Part shown: piece after piece, positions 23,943 to 37,700 of the stretch | How the letters are laid out: every line of letters starts with the position of its first letter | How positions within the stretch are numbered: position 1 is the first letter of the stretch | Source of the DNA: Bathymodiolus brooksi | Taxonomy: Eukaryota; Mollusca; Bivalvia; Mytilida; Modiolidae | Direction: 5' to 3' | Assembly: GCA_963680875.1 (NCBI GenBank) | Contig: OY804575.1 | Span: 34,693,103-34,757,102, forward strand | Length of the DNA stretch: 64,000 bases | Program-made: the position numbers and the translations under genes | The notes under the pieces: model-generated | The model's database searches: none | Told to the model about the DNA's origin: nothing | Seen by the model: only the letters and a program-made list of their open reading frames with translations

Positions 23943-24762
23943 GTAAGTACCAAAAACAGTGAACCTACCGTACCTACTGAACCATACTTTTTGTAATGCT
24001 AAAAATTTACTTCATTTATAAAGTAGCTGGAAAAAAATCCAGAAGGGCTATATAAAATTGAACTATGTCGTCTGCCTCTCAGACACCGGCTCTTCCTGTC
24101 ATGGGGTCACTGGTCGTACTTGTAAACAAAAGAGCTGACTGAAATGTGCCAGTTTCTTATATAAAATACATGTCACTTTGCAGTGCATTGTGGTTTCAGC
24201 ACTAAAAAAAACATCAACACAATTTTGAAAGTGGTCATTTTCAAACATTCTGTTATTTTATTTAGATGTAGTATGATTTGGTAGATGGCCAGAACCATGA
24301 AATTTTAAAACCAGCCATTTCCGGATTATATATTCGTTTCCATCCCGTATATCGGCCTTGTTTTTACTTCACACGAAAACAGATGACGCCATTTTACTGA
24401 CAACAAAAGTTGCCAGATAATCGAGAGTATATTAAAATACAAGAATGGCTTTAAAAACAATCTTATGTACAAAGAAATATTTAACTAGCCATTCTTTGAA
24501 AATTCCAATCGTCATATGAATGAAAGGTTAACACTGTTAATCGTTATATCGGAAAATCGATAATAGCACGAAAACCGATAACTATGCTAAATTAGACTAA
24601 TATCACTGATCAATATGTTTAATAGTAACTAGGCTAATGTAATGGAACACTAAGAAAGTACTGTCACTAGTCAAATCTCATTGATACAGAGCAGAAAATT
24701 TCTTTGGAAGTCAAATCTTCACAAGATTGATGAAACACATTCTCCATTCAAACATCATGGCC

Positions 24763-25000
24763 ATGATCATATGGTAGTTGATTTACAATTACTTATGCAA
24801 TCAGTGCTTATTACCACTGAAGTTGTGAGTTTGAATCTCGTTCAGGGTGAGGTGTACAACATTATGTGATAAGTTTGTTAGTGACTTGTGACAGGTCAGT
24901 GGTTTTCTCTGGGTCCTCCGGTTTCCTCCACCAATAAAACTGACCGCCACGATATAACTGAAATATTGTTGAATGGGGCATTAAGCAACATCAAACAACA
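24763..25000 (+). mobile_element. SINE, RUDI-like, near full length, plus orientation
   Basis: The tRNA-like head has an A-box-like tatggtagttg and a B-box-like gagtttgaatctc. The conserved core with tttcctccaccaataaaact and cgccacgatataactgaaat follows. The tail is ggcattaagcaacatcaaac then caacaac repeats. It sits in the putative first intron of RTEL1. Confidence 0.8.
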
Positions 25001-25282
25001 ACAAAAACCAAACATCATGACCACTGAGAAACATCAAATCCTGACACACCTAGCTTGGGTTTGGAGTGGACAGTCATTGTACAAAATTTGGGAAATGGAC
25101 TTTCCGAAGGTAAACATATTAATTGATATCAAAATCAAATCGAATCAAATCTTTATTAAACCCAAAATAAGGGGCCCATGAAGGGCATACAAATATAACG
25201 CAAAGAAAATTAACACACACACATACATTTAGACTATATAATGATCTATATACAGGTATATATAATATAATATCGCTCTTCT

Positions 25283-25660
25283 TGATAGACTTGAATTCGT
25301 CCAAGCCTTCGACAAGGTATCACCCCAACAACTCCATTACTATAACTACGAGATTCAAAGGTCTAGCTTAAAATGGAATGAAAGCTACACAATGTACTTA
25401 AGTGGACGAAAACAACACGTATTGATTGAAGGTTCAAAATCATGTGACACAATGTTTGAGATCTTTGTCACGTCTGATTGGTACCATAAAGTATAGTTAT
25501 GGATCCCTATTCTATTTTTAGGCTTTATCAATGACCTCTAAACATTTGCAGCTCATCAGCTGTTTTCAGATGATTGTCTTCTTTATCATATAATAAACAA
25601 CAAAAATGACTGACTGACCACAAGAAAAGCATTGGAAAAGTGAGAAAGCAATTGGATTAT
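25283..25660 (+). pseudogene. Degraded LINE reverse-transcriptase fragment
   Basis: Across frameshifts one can read FDKVSPQQLHYYNYEIQRSS, LKWNESYTMYLSGRKQHVLI, then FINDL and LFSDDCLLYHIIN. These match non-LTR retrotransposon reverse transcriptase blocks, with FSDD in place of FADD at the catalytic motif. It ends about 120 bases before the RTEL1 start codon. Confidence 0.7.
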
Positions 25661-25719
25661 ATCATTCCATTCACAATTTACCATATTTGAAGCAGAACAG
25701 TTTAATGTATATTTTTCAG

Positions 25720-25780
25720 ATTTGGTCATTAGACATATATATGACACTGGTACAGTAATTTGACAAAAATACTATTCAAC
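25720..25780 (+). other. RTEL1: Probable 5' UTR part of the RTEL1 start exon
   Basis: Sixty-one bases run from the acceptor tatatttttcag to the ATG at 25781. The start context is ttcaacATGC. Assignment as UTR depends on the acceptor being real. Confidence 0.4.
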
Positions 25781-28700
25781 ATGCCTTATTTAAATGTGAA
25801 GGGTGTCCAAGTCAGTTTTCCATTTGAACCTTACCAATGTCAGGTGACCTATATGGAGAAAGTGATGGAATGTCTGCAGACAGTAAGTCAATGAGACTTA
25901 ATTCTCAGGTTTTAATACATTTATAATTACAAATAAATGATTGAATGGTTATAAGCCGGGTAAGAATTCCTTCTTTTTGTTTGGAGTCTGTTGATAAAAT
26001 TATATCGTATATAATTATAAAACAAAGATTATATAAATAAATAAAAGAAATAATTTTATTTCTCTATGGAATCTGTTGAGGCGAAAATTCCAATATACAT
26101 GTTTATGTATTGTAACCTGTGTGTGTTGTTTCTTAGTTAACATTGAATAAAAAAAAATATTCCATATAATCATGATAATGACACATCATGTCTTGGAACT
26201 CAACTGATAGAGGACCAAGAAAAGATGAAAATCTAAAATAGCTCATACAAGAAAATTTATATGCATTATATAAACCAGCTTTAGCAGTTTATTCATACTC
26301 GACCAATTTTTGTCGCAAAGTACATATAATTTTACAGTCCTTTTTTTATTGTTTGTTTTAAGCTCACCTGTCTAAAGATTAATAGGTTCTTACATATGTT
26401 CTTGGGAAAGACTGGGTGATCTTCCACGAGTGAGCGAAAAGAAACAAAAATTTCTATCAAGAGTGGAAGATCACCCTGGCTTTCCCAACAACGCATGTAA
26501 GTACCTATTTCTTCCGTAAACCAACAACTTTCACTATATTGAACTCCTAGAGACCCCCGCCATTGATCAGTAACTAATTTGCATAAATTATCAGATCAAT
26601 ATCATTGAGTGTTATGAAATACACATCACATAAAATTGACTTTTGTGACACCGATTGATAAACTAGGTAGCTTTCTACTGATATTTGAGCTTTTCTCACA
26701 AATATTTTATTGAAAGTACAGTATTTTCCTTCATGAGGCATCCCATATATGAAATATGACGTGACACATATTTTGACGTCATTGAAGACTGACGTCAAAG
26801 GTATGGAAAAGGACATCTAGAAATACGAAAAAATGAAAATAAAAGCCACAAATATATTTAATACGGTTGGAGTCTGTATTTGGAAAAAAAACCAATGGTT
26901 AAATCCGTAATATATCTGTTATTCAGCTATCAGACAGGGTATACATGTATAATGTGACATTCCCGGCTTAGGATATATATTTAAGCGATTTTTTCCCTCT
27001 TAGAGGCTTTTTGATTGGATGTCACAACGAGTAGAGACGAGTGCACGTGCACTTGTCTTAACTCGGTCGTCTCAACCCGAAAATGGCCATTTACGGAAGA
27101 AGAGGTGAACTTTTGCCATCATTCATCATCATCCATCTGTAAGCTGTTCACATTTTTATCTTTTTCAAATCTACTGAAACAAATGAACCAAACTTGGAAG
27201 GGTTGGTCGTTGGGTAGAGGAGATTCGTAATTCTTTAAATTAGGTTGATTCTCCATAGAGAGAGGCTATTATTGGCCTAAAATGGGGAAATTTACTGATA
27301 TCAAATATTTACATGTACATTGTTCTGATTGGATGATCTTGGAGTGCAAAATCGAAACTGATACTCCAAAGTTTGTTGACTGTAAAATCGGTTTCCTCCA
27401 TTAAAAACACTGAATGTCACACTATAGCTGAAGTATTGTTGAAAACGGTATTAAACACCCATAGCACTTTGTCAATTTGTCCAAATTGATTGATTCTACT
27501 CTAGTTAAATGTTAGACATGTGCATTGTATGTGTATGTAATCATTATCATGTCTTTCAGAATGTTAATGGTATTTTAGAAAGTCCTACAGGAACTGGTAA
27601 AACTCTTTGTTTGTTATGCTCCTCCTTAGCTTGGCTAGAATCTCGTAAAGCTCAGACGGAATTAAATAGACAGGTGTCACTAGCATCTATAATGGGAGAA
27701 CAGACAAGTATCAGGCCTGAGGAAGTTGACAGATTAAGTAAAAATTTACAGTCATCGACTGGAATGACATGGGGAGGAAATGAATTTGGTAAGTAGTAAG
27801 TACTAAAGTAGTTTGTAATAAAAATAAAAAGCTTTGTACAGATTTATATAGTAAGTCCAAAACAAAATACTGTACACATGTTTCTGCTAACCGTAACAAG
27901 CCTAATATTTAGTGCGATTTTTGGAAAAATGCAAAGAAAAAACAACCATAAGGCTTCCATCAGGTAAATAGCAAGAAAACTAGGCTGTTCAATATAGTTT
28001 GAAATGGGCTGACCAATTGGATGGACAATATATGTTTTAAAAAATAACATATAAAAATTTAGAGCTGAAGGAATGTAAGCACTAAGCTCTGTATCAATTA
28101 ATGCTTTCTTTAAATGCATTGTTTGGCTCAGTCTATAAACTTGAAAAAATTGAGGGATTAGAAGTAATATGTCTTGGTCCTAGTGCCTGAGAACACATGT
28201 ACATGTACTTCCTGATTAACAATACACATGTTTTTTTTAATTTCAGCTGTACCTAAAATAATATATGCATCCAGAACACATTCTCAGTTGTCACAAGCTG
28301 TACAAGAACTCAAAAGAACAGCCTATAACAGGTAAACTAAAAGGACATTTGTTGTTGGTTTACAGTTGTTAGCTTGACATTCCCAGCATTGCCCTACTAC
28401 AAGTTGTTTTGGGGTGATTTTGTCTTCCACTATTTCAGCCATGGATGTGACACTTGATGAATAGATTAGACATGTAAGAAATTTTGTAATACACATCTAG
28501 AACTGATTATAAATCTGACAAACAATTTTCTGTATTATTTATCCATATAGTTTGTAATTTTGCAGTCGAACCTCATGACCTTGAATTTAGATGAGTCCTT
28601 TTCTTGGATATTTTGAACAGATATATCATTTTTTGGAGGGATATTTGGGGAAAATGCAAGTTGAGAGACAATAAATTTTCCAGAGCCTATCGGGGAGGGA

Positions 28701-31700
28701 AATTTAATCTCAAGGTTGATAATGACAAGTAAGGTACATGTATGGAAAGTCAAGGTCCGAATTTAAATGCACTATTACAATTTTATCTGCTATAGATTAC
28801 ATAGAACTTAATTTATTGTTAACTACTGTATAACATTTGGACACAAGTTATGCCAACTTACTAATGTTCTCTCCACATATTTACATACAATTATATATTC
28901 CATGAAACTGAAAGTAATAATGTATTTATTATAAAAAACATTTTAATAGCAAACAATGAGAAAAATGAAAGGATTTTTGAAATTATACAACATATTGAGG
29001 TCAATATATCTTTAATTAACAGTACAGAATTGTCATGTTCATGGAATAAGAGACTAATAGGTTCTTACACGAGTCCCTATTGAAGATCTGGGATTTCTTC
29101 CACGAGTGTGAGAAATTCCGTCTTTTCACGAGTGGAGCGTAGCGGAACGAGTGGAAAGACGCTGAATTTCTCTCACGAGTGTTAAAATTCAGGTAAAATT
29201 GATATTTGAAGCTTTTTTAGATCTACTAAGACGACAATTTATATTACTACAGCAGTCGTAGAAGCGGACTCCATTGATTATACTCAGCCGATTTGATTGG
29301 CTGACAATTCCATGTAAGACAAGGTCACGCGCAGCTGTCTTTATGGCTTGTCTTACATAGAAAACGGAAGAAAACATCTTCTTTAAATATACATTTTCAA
29401 ATAAACATTAGAATATATTGTATTTCAGTGTAAAAGTGAGTGTTATTGGATCACGAGAACAACTGTGCATACATGAACATGTGAGGAAAGAGACAAGTAA
29501 TGCAAATAAGGTACGACAAATGAGACAACAAAAGGACCGTGTCAGAATTGTTCTGAAAAAAAAAACTTCTGTGACAAAATATGAAATTTTACCATAATGA
29601 ATTAGAGGTTTGTGATATAAGATGAATATCATAATGGTGTCCTAAGCTGTTCATTTTGTCGATTCATATAATTGACTTTATGTCTGCTAACTTCTTGGAG
29701 CTGTGATGTACTTTTGTTTTATGTGAGAAAATATACTACAAACTTGCTTGTGTTTTATAGTTTTCTAGAGATACTTGATATCTTGTAAAAATGCTGAAAA
29801 CATTTGTGTGAACAATTTCTTGTTGAACTGCAGTAAATAGAAAATGTCCATTGTATGTAAAAGTTTAAACAAAAGTTTCATATTACTAGGTCATGGTCAT
29901 AAAAGGTATGCTTATAAGCATTTCTTCTAAGGCCAGTCTATGAAAAAGTAATTGTTAGCAATCTCTCGACCATCCCACCAAATTTGACTAGTCAAAAAAA
30001 TTATTAAGGTGTTGAAAAAGATTACTTTTTACTATTTTTAGCATGTTTTTACTACAAAAAAGTGTATTTTAATCTTTGGAGAAGAAAATATAGGTGTAAA
30101 TTGCCTTTCTACTTACCTATCTGCTTCACGTATTGTTCTCGAAACAGCAAACCAACAATTATTTTAGCATTGCCTAGTACATTGGTTATCATTTCAGGTT
30201 CACATGTGTAGGGCAAAAGTAAATGCTAGAACTTGTCATATGTATAACAGGCTAGAAGGTACGATTAATGTAATTTCTTTACTTTTTTTTATGAAAAAGG
30301 AAATAAAATGGACATATTTACAAGGTATACACAATTTTCATATATTTTTTTCCATTTTTTCTTTGAATTGATTGTGACAACTGCTTCATGTAGTATTCCA
30401 GCAGATTTTCTTTTATTAGTTATTGTTTTGAAGTTTAACTTGATTGCAGTAAAACTAGTGGAGGAGGAAGCCCTTTTTGACTTGTTGTGGTCCTATCATG
30501 CTATGCCAGGTATTTACATAAAAGGACATCTCCTTGGGTTTGGGATTATACCAGTATAACTGTGGGCCACATGAATATAACTAAGATATTCTTGAAAGTG
30601 GTATAATACCTATACCCTATCACAACCTTATATTAGTGAAAATATTTAGCTGGTACCTTTCAGACAGTTGGCTGGTTTCCCATGTTAGTGTAGCTTCTTT
30701 CACTATTAGACCTAGTCGACATAATATAACAATGAAGTGTACATTCAACAGATCAGTCTATAGCTGTGTAACAACTTTTTTTTGTACAAAATAATATTAG
30801 ATATAAGATATTTAAAAGCTGATCAACAATAATTGAGTTGTCTAAGTGATATTCTAGAAAACAAATATATCGGGAGGGTTGGAAGGCACTTTTTCCAAGA
30901 CCCACCACTTGAACTGTATTATATTGTGTAAATGTATTATGAACTTGTCACGGATGTATTATTTATATATACTCCCTTCACCCCATGTAACTTTTCCTGG
31001 ATTAGCCCTAAATGGTTTTTATTTTTTCAGAAATAAAAAAAAACAGTGATGCACGTTCTCTGATTGGAAATGTTGTAGATATAGAGGATATGGTTAATTA
31101 TGGGGAAAAACAGAGGTAGGATTATAATGATCAGTCATAGAGGATATGGTTAATTATGGGGAAAAACAGAGGTAGGATTATAATGATCAGTCATAGAGGA
31201 TATGGTTAATTATGGGGAAAAAAAGAGGTAGGATTATAATGATCAGTCATAGAGGATATGGTTAATTATGTGGAAAAACAGAGGTAAGATTATAATGATC
31301 AGTCATAGAGGATATGGTTAATTATGGGGAAAAACAGAGGTAGGATTATAATAAGAAGTCATGGTCTAGAAATGTTGTAGATATAGAGGATATGGTTAAA
31401 TATGGGGAAAAACAGAGGTAGGATTATAATAAGAAGTCATGGTCTAGAAATGTTGTAGATATAGAGGATATGGTTAAATATGGGGAAAAACAGAGGTAGG
31501 ATTATAATAAGAAGTCATGATCTAGAAATGTTGTAGATATAGAGGATATGGTTAAATACGGGGAAAAACAGAGGTAGGATTATAATAAGAAGTCATGGTC
31601 TAGAAATGTTGTAGATATAGAGGATATGGTTAAATATGGGGAAAAACAGAGGTAGGATTATAATAAGAAGTCATGGTCTAGAAATGTTGTAGATATAGAG

Positions 31701-34700
31701 GATATGGTTAAATATGGGGAAAAACAGAGGTAGGATTATAATAAGAAGTCATGGTCTAGAAATGTTGTAGATATAGAGGATATGGTTAAATATGGGGAAA
31801 TCAGAGGTAGGATTATAATAAGAAGTCATGGTCTAGAAATGTTGTAGATATAGAGGATATGGTTAAATATGGGGAAAAACAGAGGTAGGATTATAATAAG
31901 AAGTCATGGTCTAGAAATGTTGTAGATATAGAGGATATGGTTAAATATGGGGAAAAACAGAGGTAGGATTATAATAAGAAGTCATGGTCTAGAAATGTTG
32001 TAGATATAGAGGATATGGTTAAATATGGAGAAAACCAGAGGTAGGATTATATTAATGGCCTTTTTTGTGTTCAGTGATTGAGGTGAGAGCCAGGTTACGA
32101 GTGTTCATTTTGTTGATATTGGTCGAATTCTTGACTAACTCTGTTTAGACTTTCTGCTCATAAAATTTCAGTCCTGGAAATGGAAATTTGAATTTACTGG
32201 TATGAATCAAATTCTTGAATTTATTTTTATATAGTTCTAAATAAAAACTGAAAAATTTACTGGTCTTGGGCCGGAGAACTGGTGCTCATCGTGAGGACTG
32301 TATAATAAAAATGTTGTTGTTAAACTGTTTAATGTGATCCTCTATTCTTGATCTCCAGGTAGTCAAGAAACAAACAATTAAAAAAAATGCACAGATTTGT
32401 TCAAGTAATAAACATACAATTTCGCAGAAATGGTGATAACATAATCACTGATAGTACAAAACGGATGTTCATATTTAACTTACTGTTAGCTAAGAAGTAG
32501 ACATTAACTGTAAGGATTATGAAATCTCAATTGATTCGTCCAATAGATTAAGTATCAATAAGTCATAAACACCCAAATCCAAGTAATTAATGGTCTTCAT
32601 GAGAGACAAGATGTGCAAAATGTTGTACATTATAGCGATTATAAGTATCTACAAGTATGGAAAAATTTAGCTGCAAAATTGACTCACATTTTCTATGGTA
32701 TGGTTTTATGCACTACAGTGAATAATTATAAAATACATGACATTTATTTTATAAAATGTAAAAAAAAAAATCCACTTTATTTGTTTATGAGGCAGTTGGG
32801 ACATTAGTACATAGATTTAACTCTGGTCAGATTTAGAGTTGTGGAGGGATGGGGTTGTCGTGGCTGCAATCATATATCAAAATAAATCTGACTGCTGGAA
32901 TATTATTGAAATTAGTTTAAAAATTGTAACTGTTTAACCCATAAAAAATCAAATAATATAGTAAATTTCTAAAGCCTTGCGTTTCTTGGATTGTGGTTTC
33001 AGAATAAGTTTTGGTCCAGATATTCGTAACCTACCAACATTTTCTTTTTGTATTTTTCAGGGTTTGTCCATACTATATGGCTAGAGAACTGAAGAATGAT
33101 GCAGATATAATATTTATGCCATATAATTATTTACTGGATCCAAAGGTAAGTTGAAATAAATGAAAGCGTAGCGATAATGAGATTAGAAGTCAAATGACCT
33201 TTAAAATTAAAATCGACACCAGAAGAACCTCTTTAGTAATTACCGGTAAATAATGAGATTTTTTTCATAACATAAAATAAACCTGTCATAATCATTTGAA
33301 GACAATCAGAATAGAGAGCTGATTTAGTGTCAGCAAGGACCAGAGGTGACTGTAATTAGCATATATTGATCCTGTTAATAGATTATCTAATGATTAATTA
33401 TCATTGAAGTCCATGTAGAATCCAGAGGATTATACTTAGTGTCACCTCCAAGCATTTTCTCTACATCACAGTTGCTAATCATTGATTGGTCAATTACATA
33501 ATGTACTGTCACTCCCAGCAGAGAGAATATTAACAAATACATTTGAATGAGAAAGTTATTTGAATATTTAAGTATTACTGGTCTAACTGTCTAGCATATG
33601 ATTGGACTGTCAATGGTTACATGACATGACCTTAAATAAGATGTTCATAGATATTAGTGTATTGTTAAAGAAAAAAACTTAAAAAAGATGCATCTTATTT
33701 TATTTAGACTGGTTTAAAGCTTAATTGAACTCAAGCTTTGCATGAATAACTCAAGTTATAGTATTATTAAACAAAGAAAGTAAATACATAAATCTTCATG
33801 TAAAATTTCAAGTTTTATTTGCTAAGACCAAGATAAAAACATTTTATCAGATATAAAATTGTAGAATCTCTAGATATTTCTCAGCTAGTGTTAGTTAAAA
33901 AAAAATTTATCTTACAAATCAAAACTGTTTGTTTCTATTTAGTCCAGAAAAGCTCATGGAGTAGAACTTCAAGGGAATGTTGTCATCTTTGATGAAGCTC
34001 ATAATTTGGTGAGTAAAATATTGCATAAAAATATTTGTCAGTGGCTGAATGTTTGCTTATTTATTATTATTTATAGTATATTTCTGTATATAGACAAAAT
34101 TGTTCAATGTTGGCAAATATAAAATTTATTTGTACAAGATTCAGAACAGGAAGAAAAGTGGGCCAAATAGAACTTGGCAGGGATGGTCCTTTGGAAGAAG
34201 ATAGTCAGATATGTTCAGTGGAGGTTGATCTTCCATGGGAATGTGGTTAATAATGGACATAAATGGTTGAAATTAAGTAAATCTTTAAAACAAATTCAAT
34301 TTAGATTTGTTCATTGATCAAATTGGTCTAAAGGACCAGAGCCAATGGGGGCATAAAGTTTAACATGGTATGCATTGTGGAATTTTTTTTAAAAGAAACT
34401 AATGGAAATGCAAGTTAATTAGAATAGTATAAATTACAAGAATCATCATTTTGATTAAAAAAAATTACTCAGTGCAAATTAAGACACCTAAGTCCAAAAT
34501 TTGACATTCATTTAGGGTGCAATAAAAAAAATTGGAAAATCAATATTATTATCAAGAACCCAAAATGGAAATGTAATTGTATTTGACATGAAGTGTCCTT
34601 GTGAAATGGAGATTCAACCTTGTACAAATTAAGGGCCTGGAGTATATTTGGTCCAAGCACTGAGAGTCCAAAGATTAGCATAGGCTGCAGTGAGAAATGT

Positions 34701-37700
34701 TTTCCTAAGAACCAGATATGGAAATGCAATTGTAAATTGAATTAATCATAATTATGATGTGCAGAATCAAGCTTGCACAAAAGTCTGCATGGTTTATGGG
34801 GTCCATGCCCTGTAGATCCAAAATTTAACATAGGCAGCAATAGGAAAAATGCAAAAAAAAATTTTTTGTAAGAATCGGTTAGGAAAATACTATTTTAAAT
34901 TGCATGAATCTGCAAATATGCACAAATGAAGACTCAAAGGGTCTATGGGATCGAAGATTAACAAGGATTGCAATAGAGAAAAAGTAAAAATAGGCATGGA
35001 TCATTGTGATATGTAGATTCAACTTTGCAAGTTTTTGGGGCTCTTTAGGTTATAGGGTTTCAAAGAAGTTGTGGTCCTAACTTTAAAGTAGGTGCCAATA
35101 AGAATATTTTTTTTAATCTTAAGAACAAAAAAAGGAGCATTGTGATATGAAGTTTCAATTTTGTACTGAACAATGACCTAGAGTCTATTTGGTTAAAGTT
35201 CTGAGGGATCAAAATTTAACCTTCTGCGATAGACAATGGTTCAAATAAATCTTCTTTACCAGGTGTGTGATACACTGACTATCTTCTACTAAGTGAAGAT
35301 TATGTCAACTTAAGCCACAATTTTCTAACTTACAAAATTAAACTTGTGAGGAAAAAACATGACATTTTTCTTGAGTTTCTAAATGTTCAATGGTAGACGC
35401 TTGTAAGTTAGATGACATGATAATAACAACAGAGAATTATCTTTAATCAAATAATTGCAGTAAAAATGTTGTTAATTAGCTGGTCCAGTGACTACTTCTA
35501 CTTCTACAATATAAGAGGCCACCTTCAACTGAATGAAGATTCCACCAATTACGTTGGGTACTGCACTTCGCGCTCTAAAGAAATTACAATTTACTTTAGA
35601 AAATGAAATTTAATGAGTATTTTTTTTTTTTTTTTTTTACTTTTGATTTTAAGATAAAACTATATACAAGAGTTTTTGATGAACTAGTGATTAATGAGTG
35701 AGACAGCTGATTTGAATGACTCAACAGAGTCACTCTTCACAGTGTTCAGGGGGAGGTTGTTCCAGTTTCGTATAGTTCATGGAAAGAATGATTGCAGTCT
35801 GAGTTGTAAGCGTGTTGGTGGCATTTGGTATGAGAGTGAGTGCATGTTCCGGGAGAATTTTAATGGTGGTATGAGTATGTCTGTTTTTGGGATAGCTACT
35901 AGTTCATGCGAGATCTTGTATAACATGACTAGGCGTGCATCTGATCTTCGATCTGCTAGGCTTCGCCAATTTAGATGTTCTATCATGTTACTAACGCTAG
36001 AGGTGTTATGATAGTGGTTAGTAACATACCTAGCAGCCCTATGCTGTACCTGTTCAAGTTGAGTTATGTTTTCTTTTGTGTATGGGTCCCATACAGAACA
36101 GGCATATTCAAGTGGTGGTCGAACTAGAGATTTGTATGCCTGTTCTTTTGACTGTGGTGGAACTGATATTAATGTTCCTACGGAGAAACCCAAGTGTCTT
36201 GTTTGCCTTTGTTGTAATGCTGTTTATATGGCTACCGGTATCCCATTTAAGATCCGATTGTATAGTGACACCAAGATATTTGGCTTTATCTGCATGTTCA
36301 AGTTGGTGTCCATGTAGGGTGTATGAATATTTTATTGGTGTTTTATTTCATGTGATGGATAGCACGTTACATTTGTCAGGGTGGAAGACCATTTTAAAAA
36401 CTTGAAGAAATGACTTGTATGTTTCTTACCTATCACAACTTATTTACAGGTATAATTATGGGATATATTAATTCCATCTAATCTTTTTCAATGATTTCTT
36501 TCATTTTTCAACAATTAACTCCTTTTGATCTTGACTGTGGAAAACACAAGTTATAAATCATTCACACATGTTGAAACACCTTGAACTCTTAACATATTGT
36601 TTTGACAGACATGATCCGTGAAGATTATAATCGATAATCACAAACCTTATCTGTTGTTCATTAATTAATTAAAAGAATTCAATTTGTTGAAAGAAAATTA
36701 ATTGTTCTATTCACGATGAGACTCAAATATTTCAGTTTATCCAGGAATGAAAAAAATATTGTATCATTAAAAAAATGTCATATTTTGAAATTACGATATC
36801 AAGTTTGTCAAAATCCTCCAATTATTTCTATTTTTAGATGAATAAATCAATATTGTAGCAGGTAATAATTCTATCATTAATAGTTTGATGTCTGTCATTT
36901 ATTGTCTGTTACCTTTAATTGATTTAAATGGACATGATAAAGCATGTGTTATCATCTCTGGTAGAACATAAATATCGTGATCGCTCAGATGTGATTCTCA
37001 TGGGAAGAGCGTAAATATGATAATTGTAAGTTTGTCCAATTTGTTTCATTGGCTGTATTTTAGGGATACCATATCTATATATTAAAAGTAAAAAAAATAT
37101 TTTTAGATATAATATTAAATTTAAAGTGGGGGAGGTTTAGTAAAAATTTATTGTAACATATAATTGGGATAAAAAAAATTAAGCTCTGTATTTGTTTTTG
37201 AATTCCCCATTCAATGTTTTGTATATTATTTTTTTTAACAAACTCTTAGCATGGAAAGCATTATGAACAAAGAGACAAATAAACATTTACAAACCAAATT
37301 CTTTAAACAGAAAAAATAGATTATGAAGTTCATTCCATATAAACTCAAATTGAGGGACCAACAATAATTGGTAATTTTAGTCAAAATTTAAAGATCCTCA
37401 AATTGTTTTCCAATTATTGAATACTGATAAAAATATTGGGGGTTTTGTGGAAGTTTCATGTTATCCCAATGTTTTGCTTGAAATCCTTGAATGACACATA
37501 GATGTTCAATTAAATATGTGAAACTTCACTTCCATCAAATATTTTTATTTGGGATAGACAAGTGATTGTATAGACAGTTTTAACATAACACAATTCAAAC
37601 ATTAAGGCTAGGATTCAATGCCTAATTTACATAATTTATGTCAGTTTTAGACAAGTTTCACTGTATTATTTTTCAGGAGAAGATTTGTGAAGACAGTTCA

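Noticed and set aside
31081..32054. CRISPR-like regular repeats
   Set aside because: The units are contiguous exon-derived tandem copies without unique spacers, in an animal gene.
35694..36405. Plus-strand open frames of 83-109 codons
   Set aside because: They are shadows of the minus-strand LINE reverse-transcriptase fragment.
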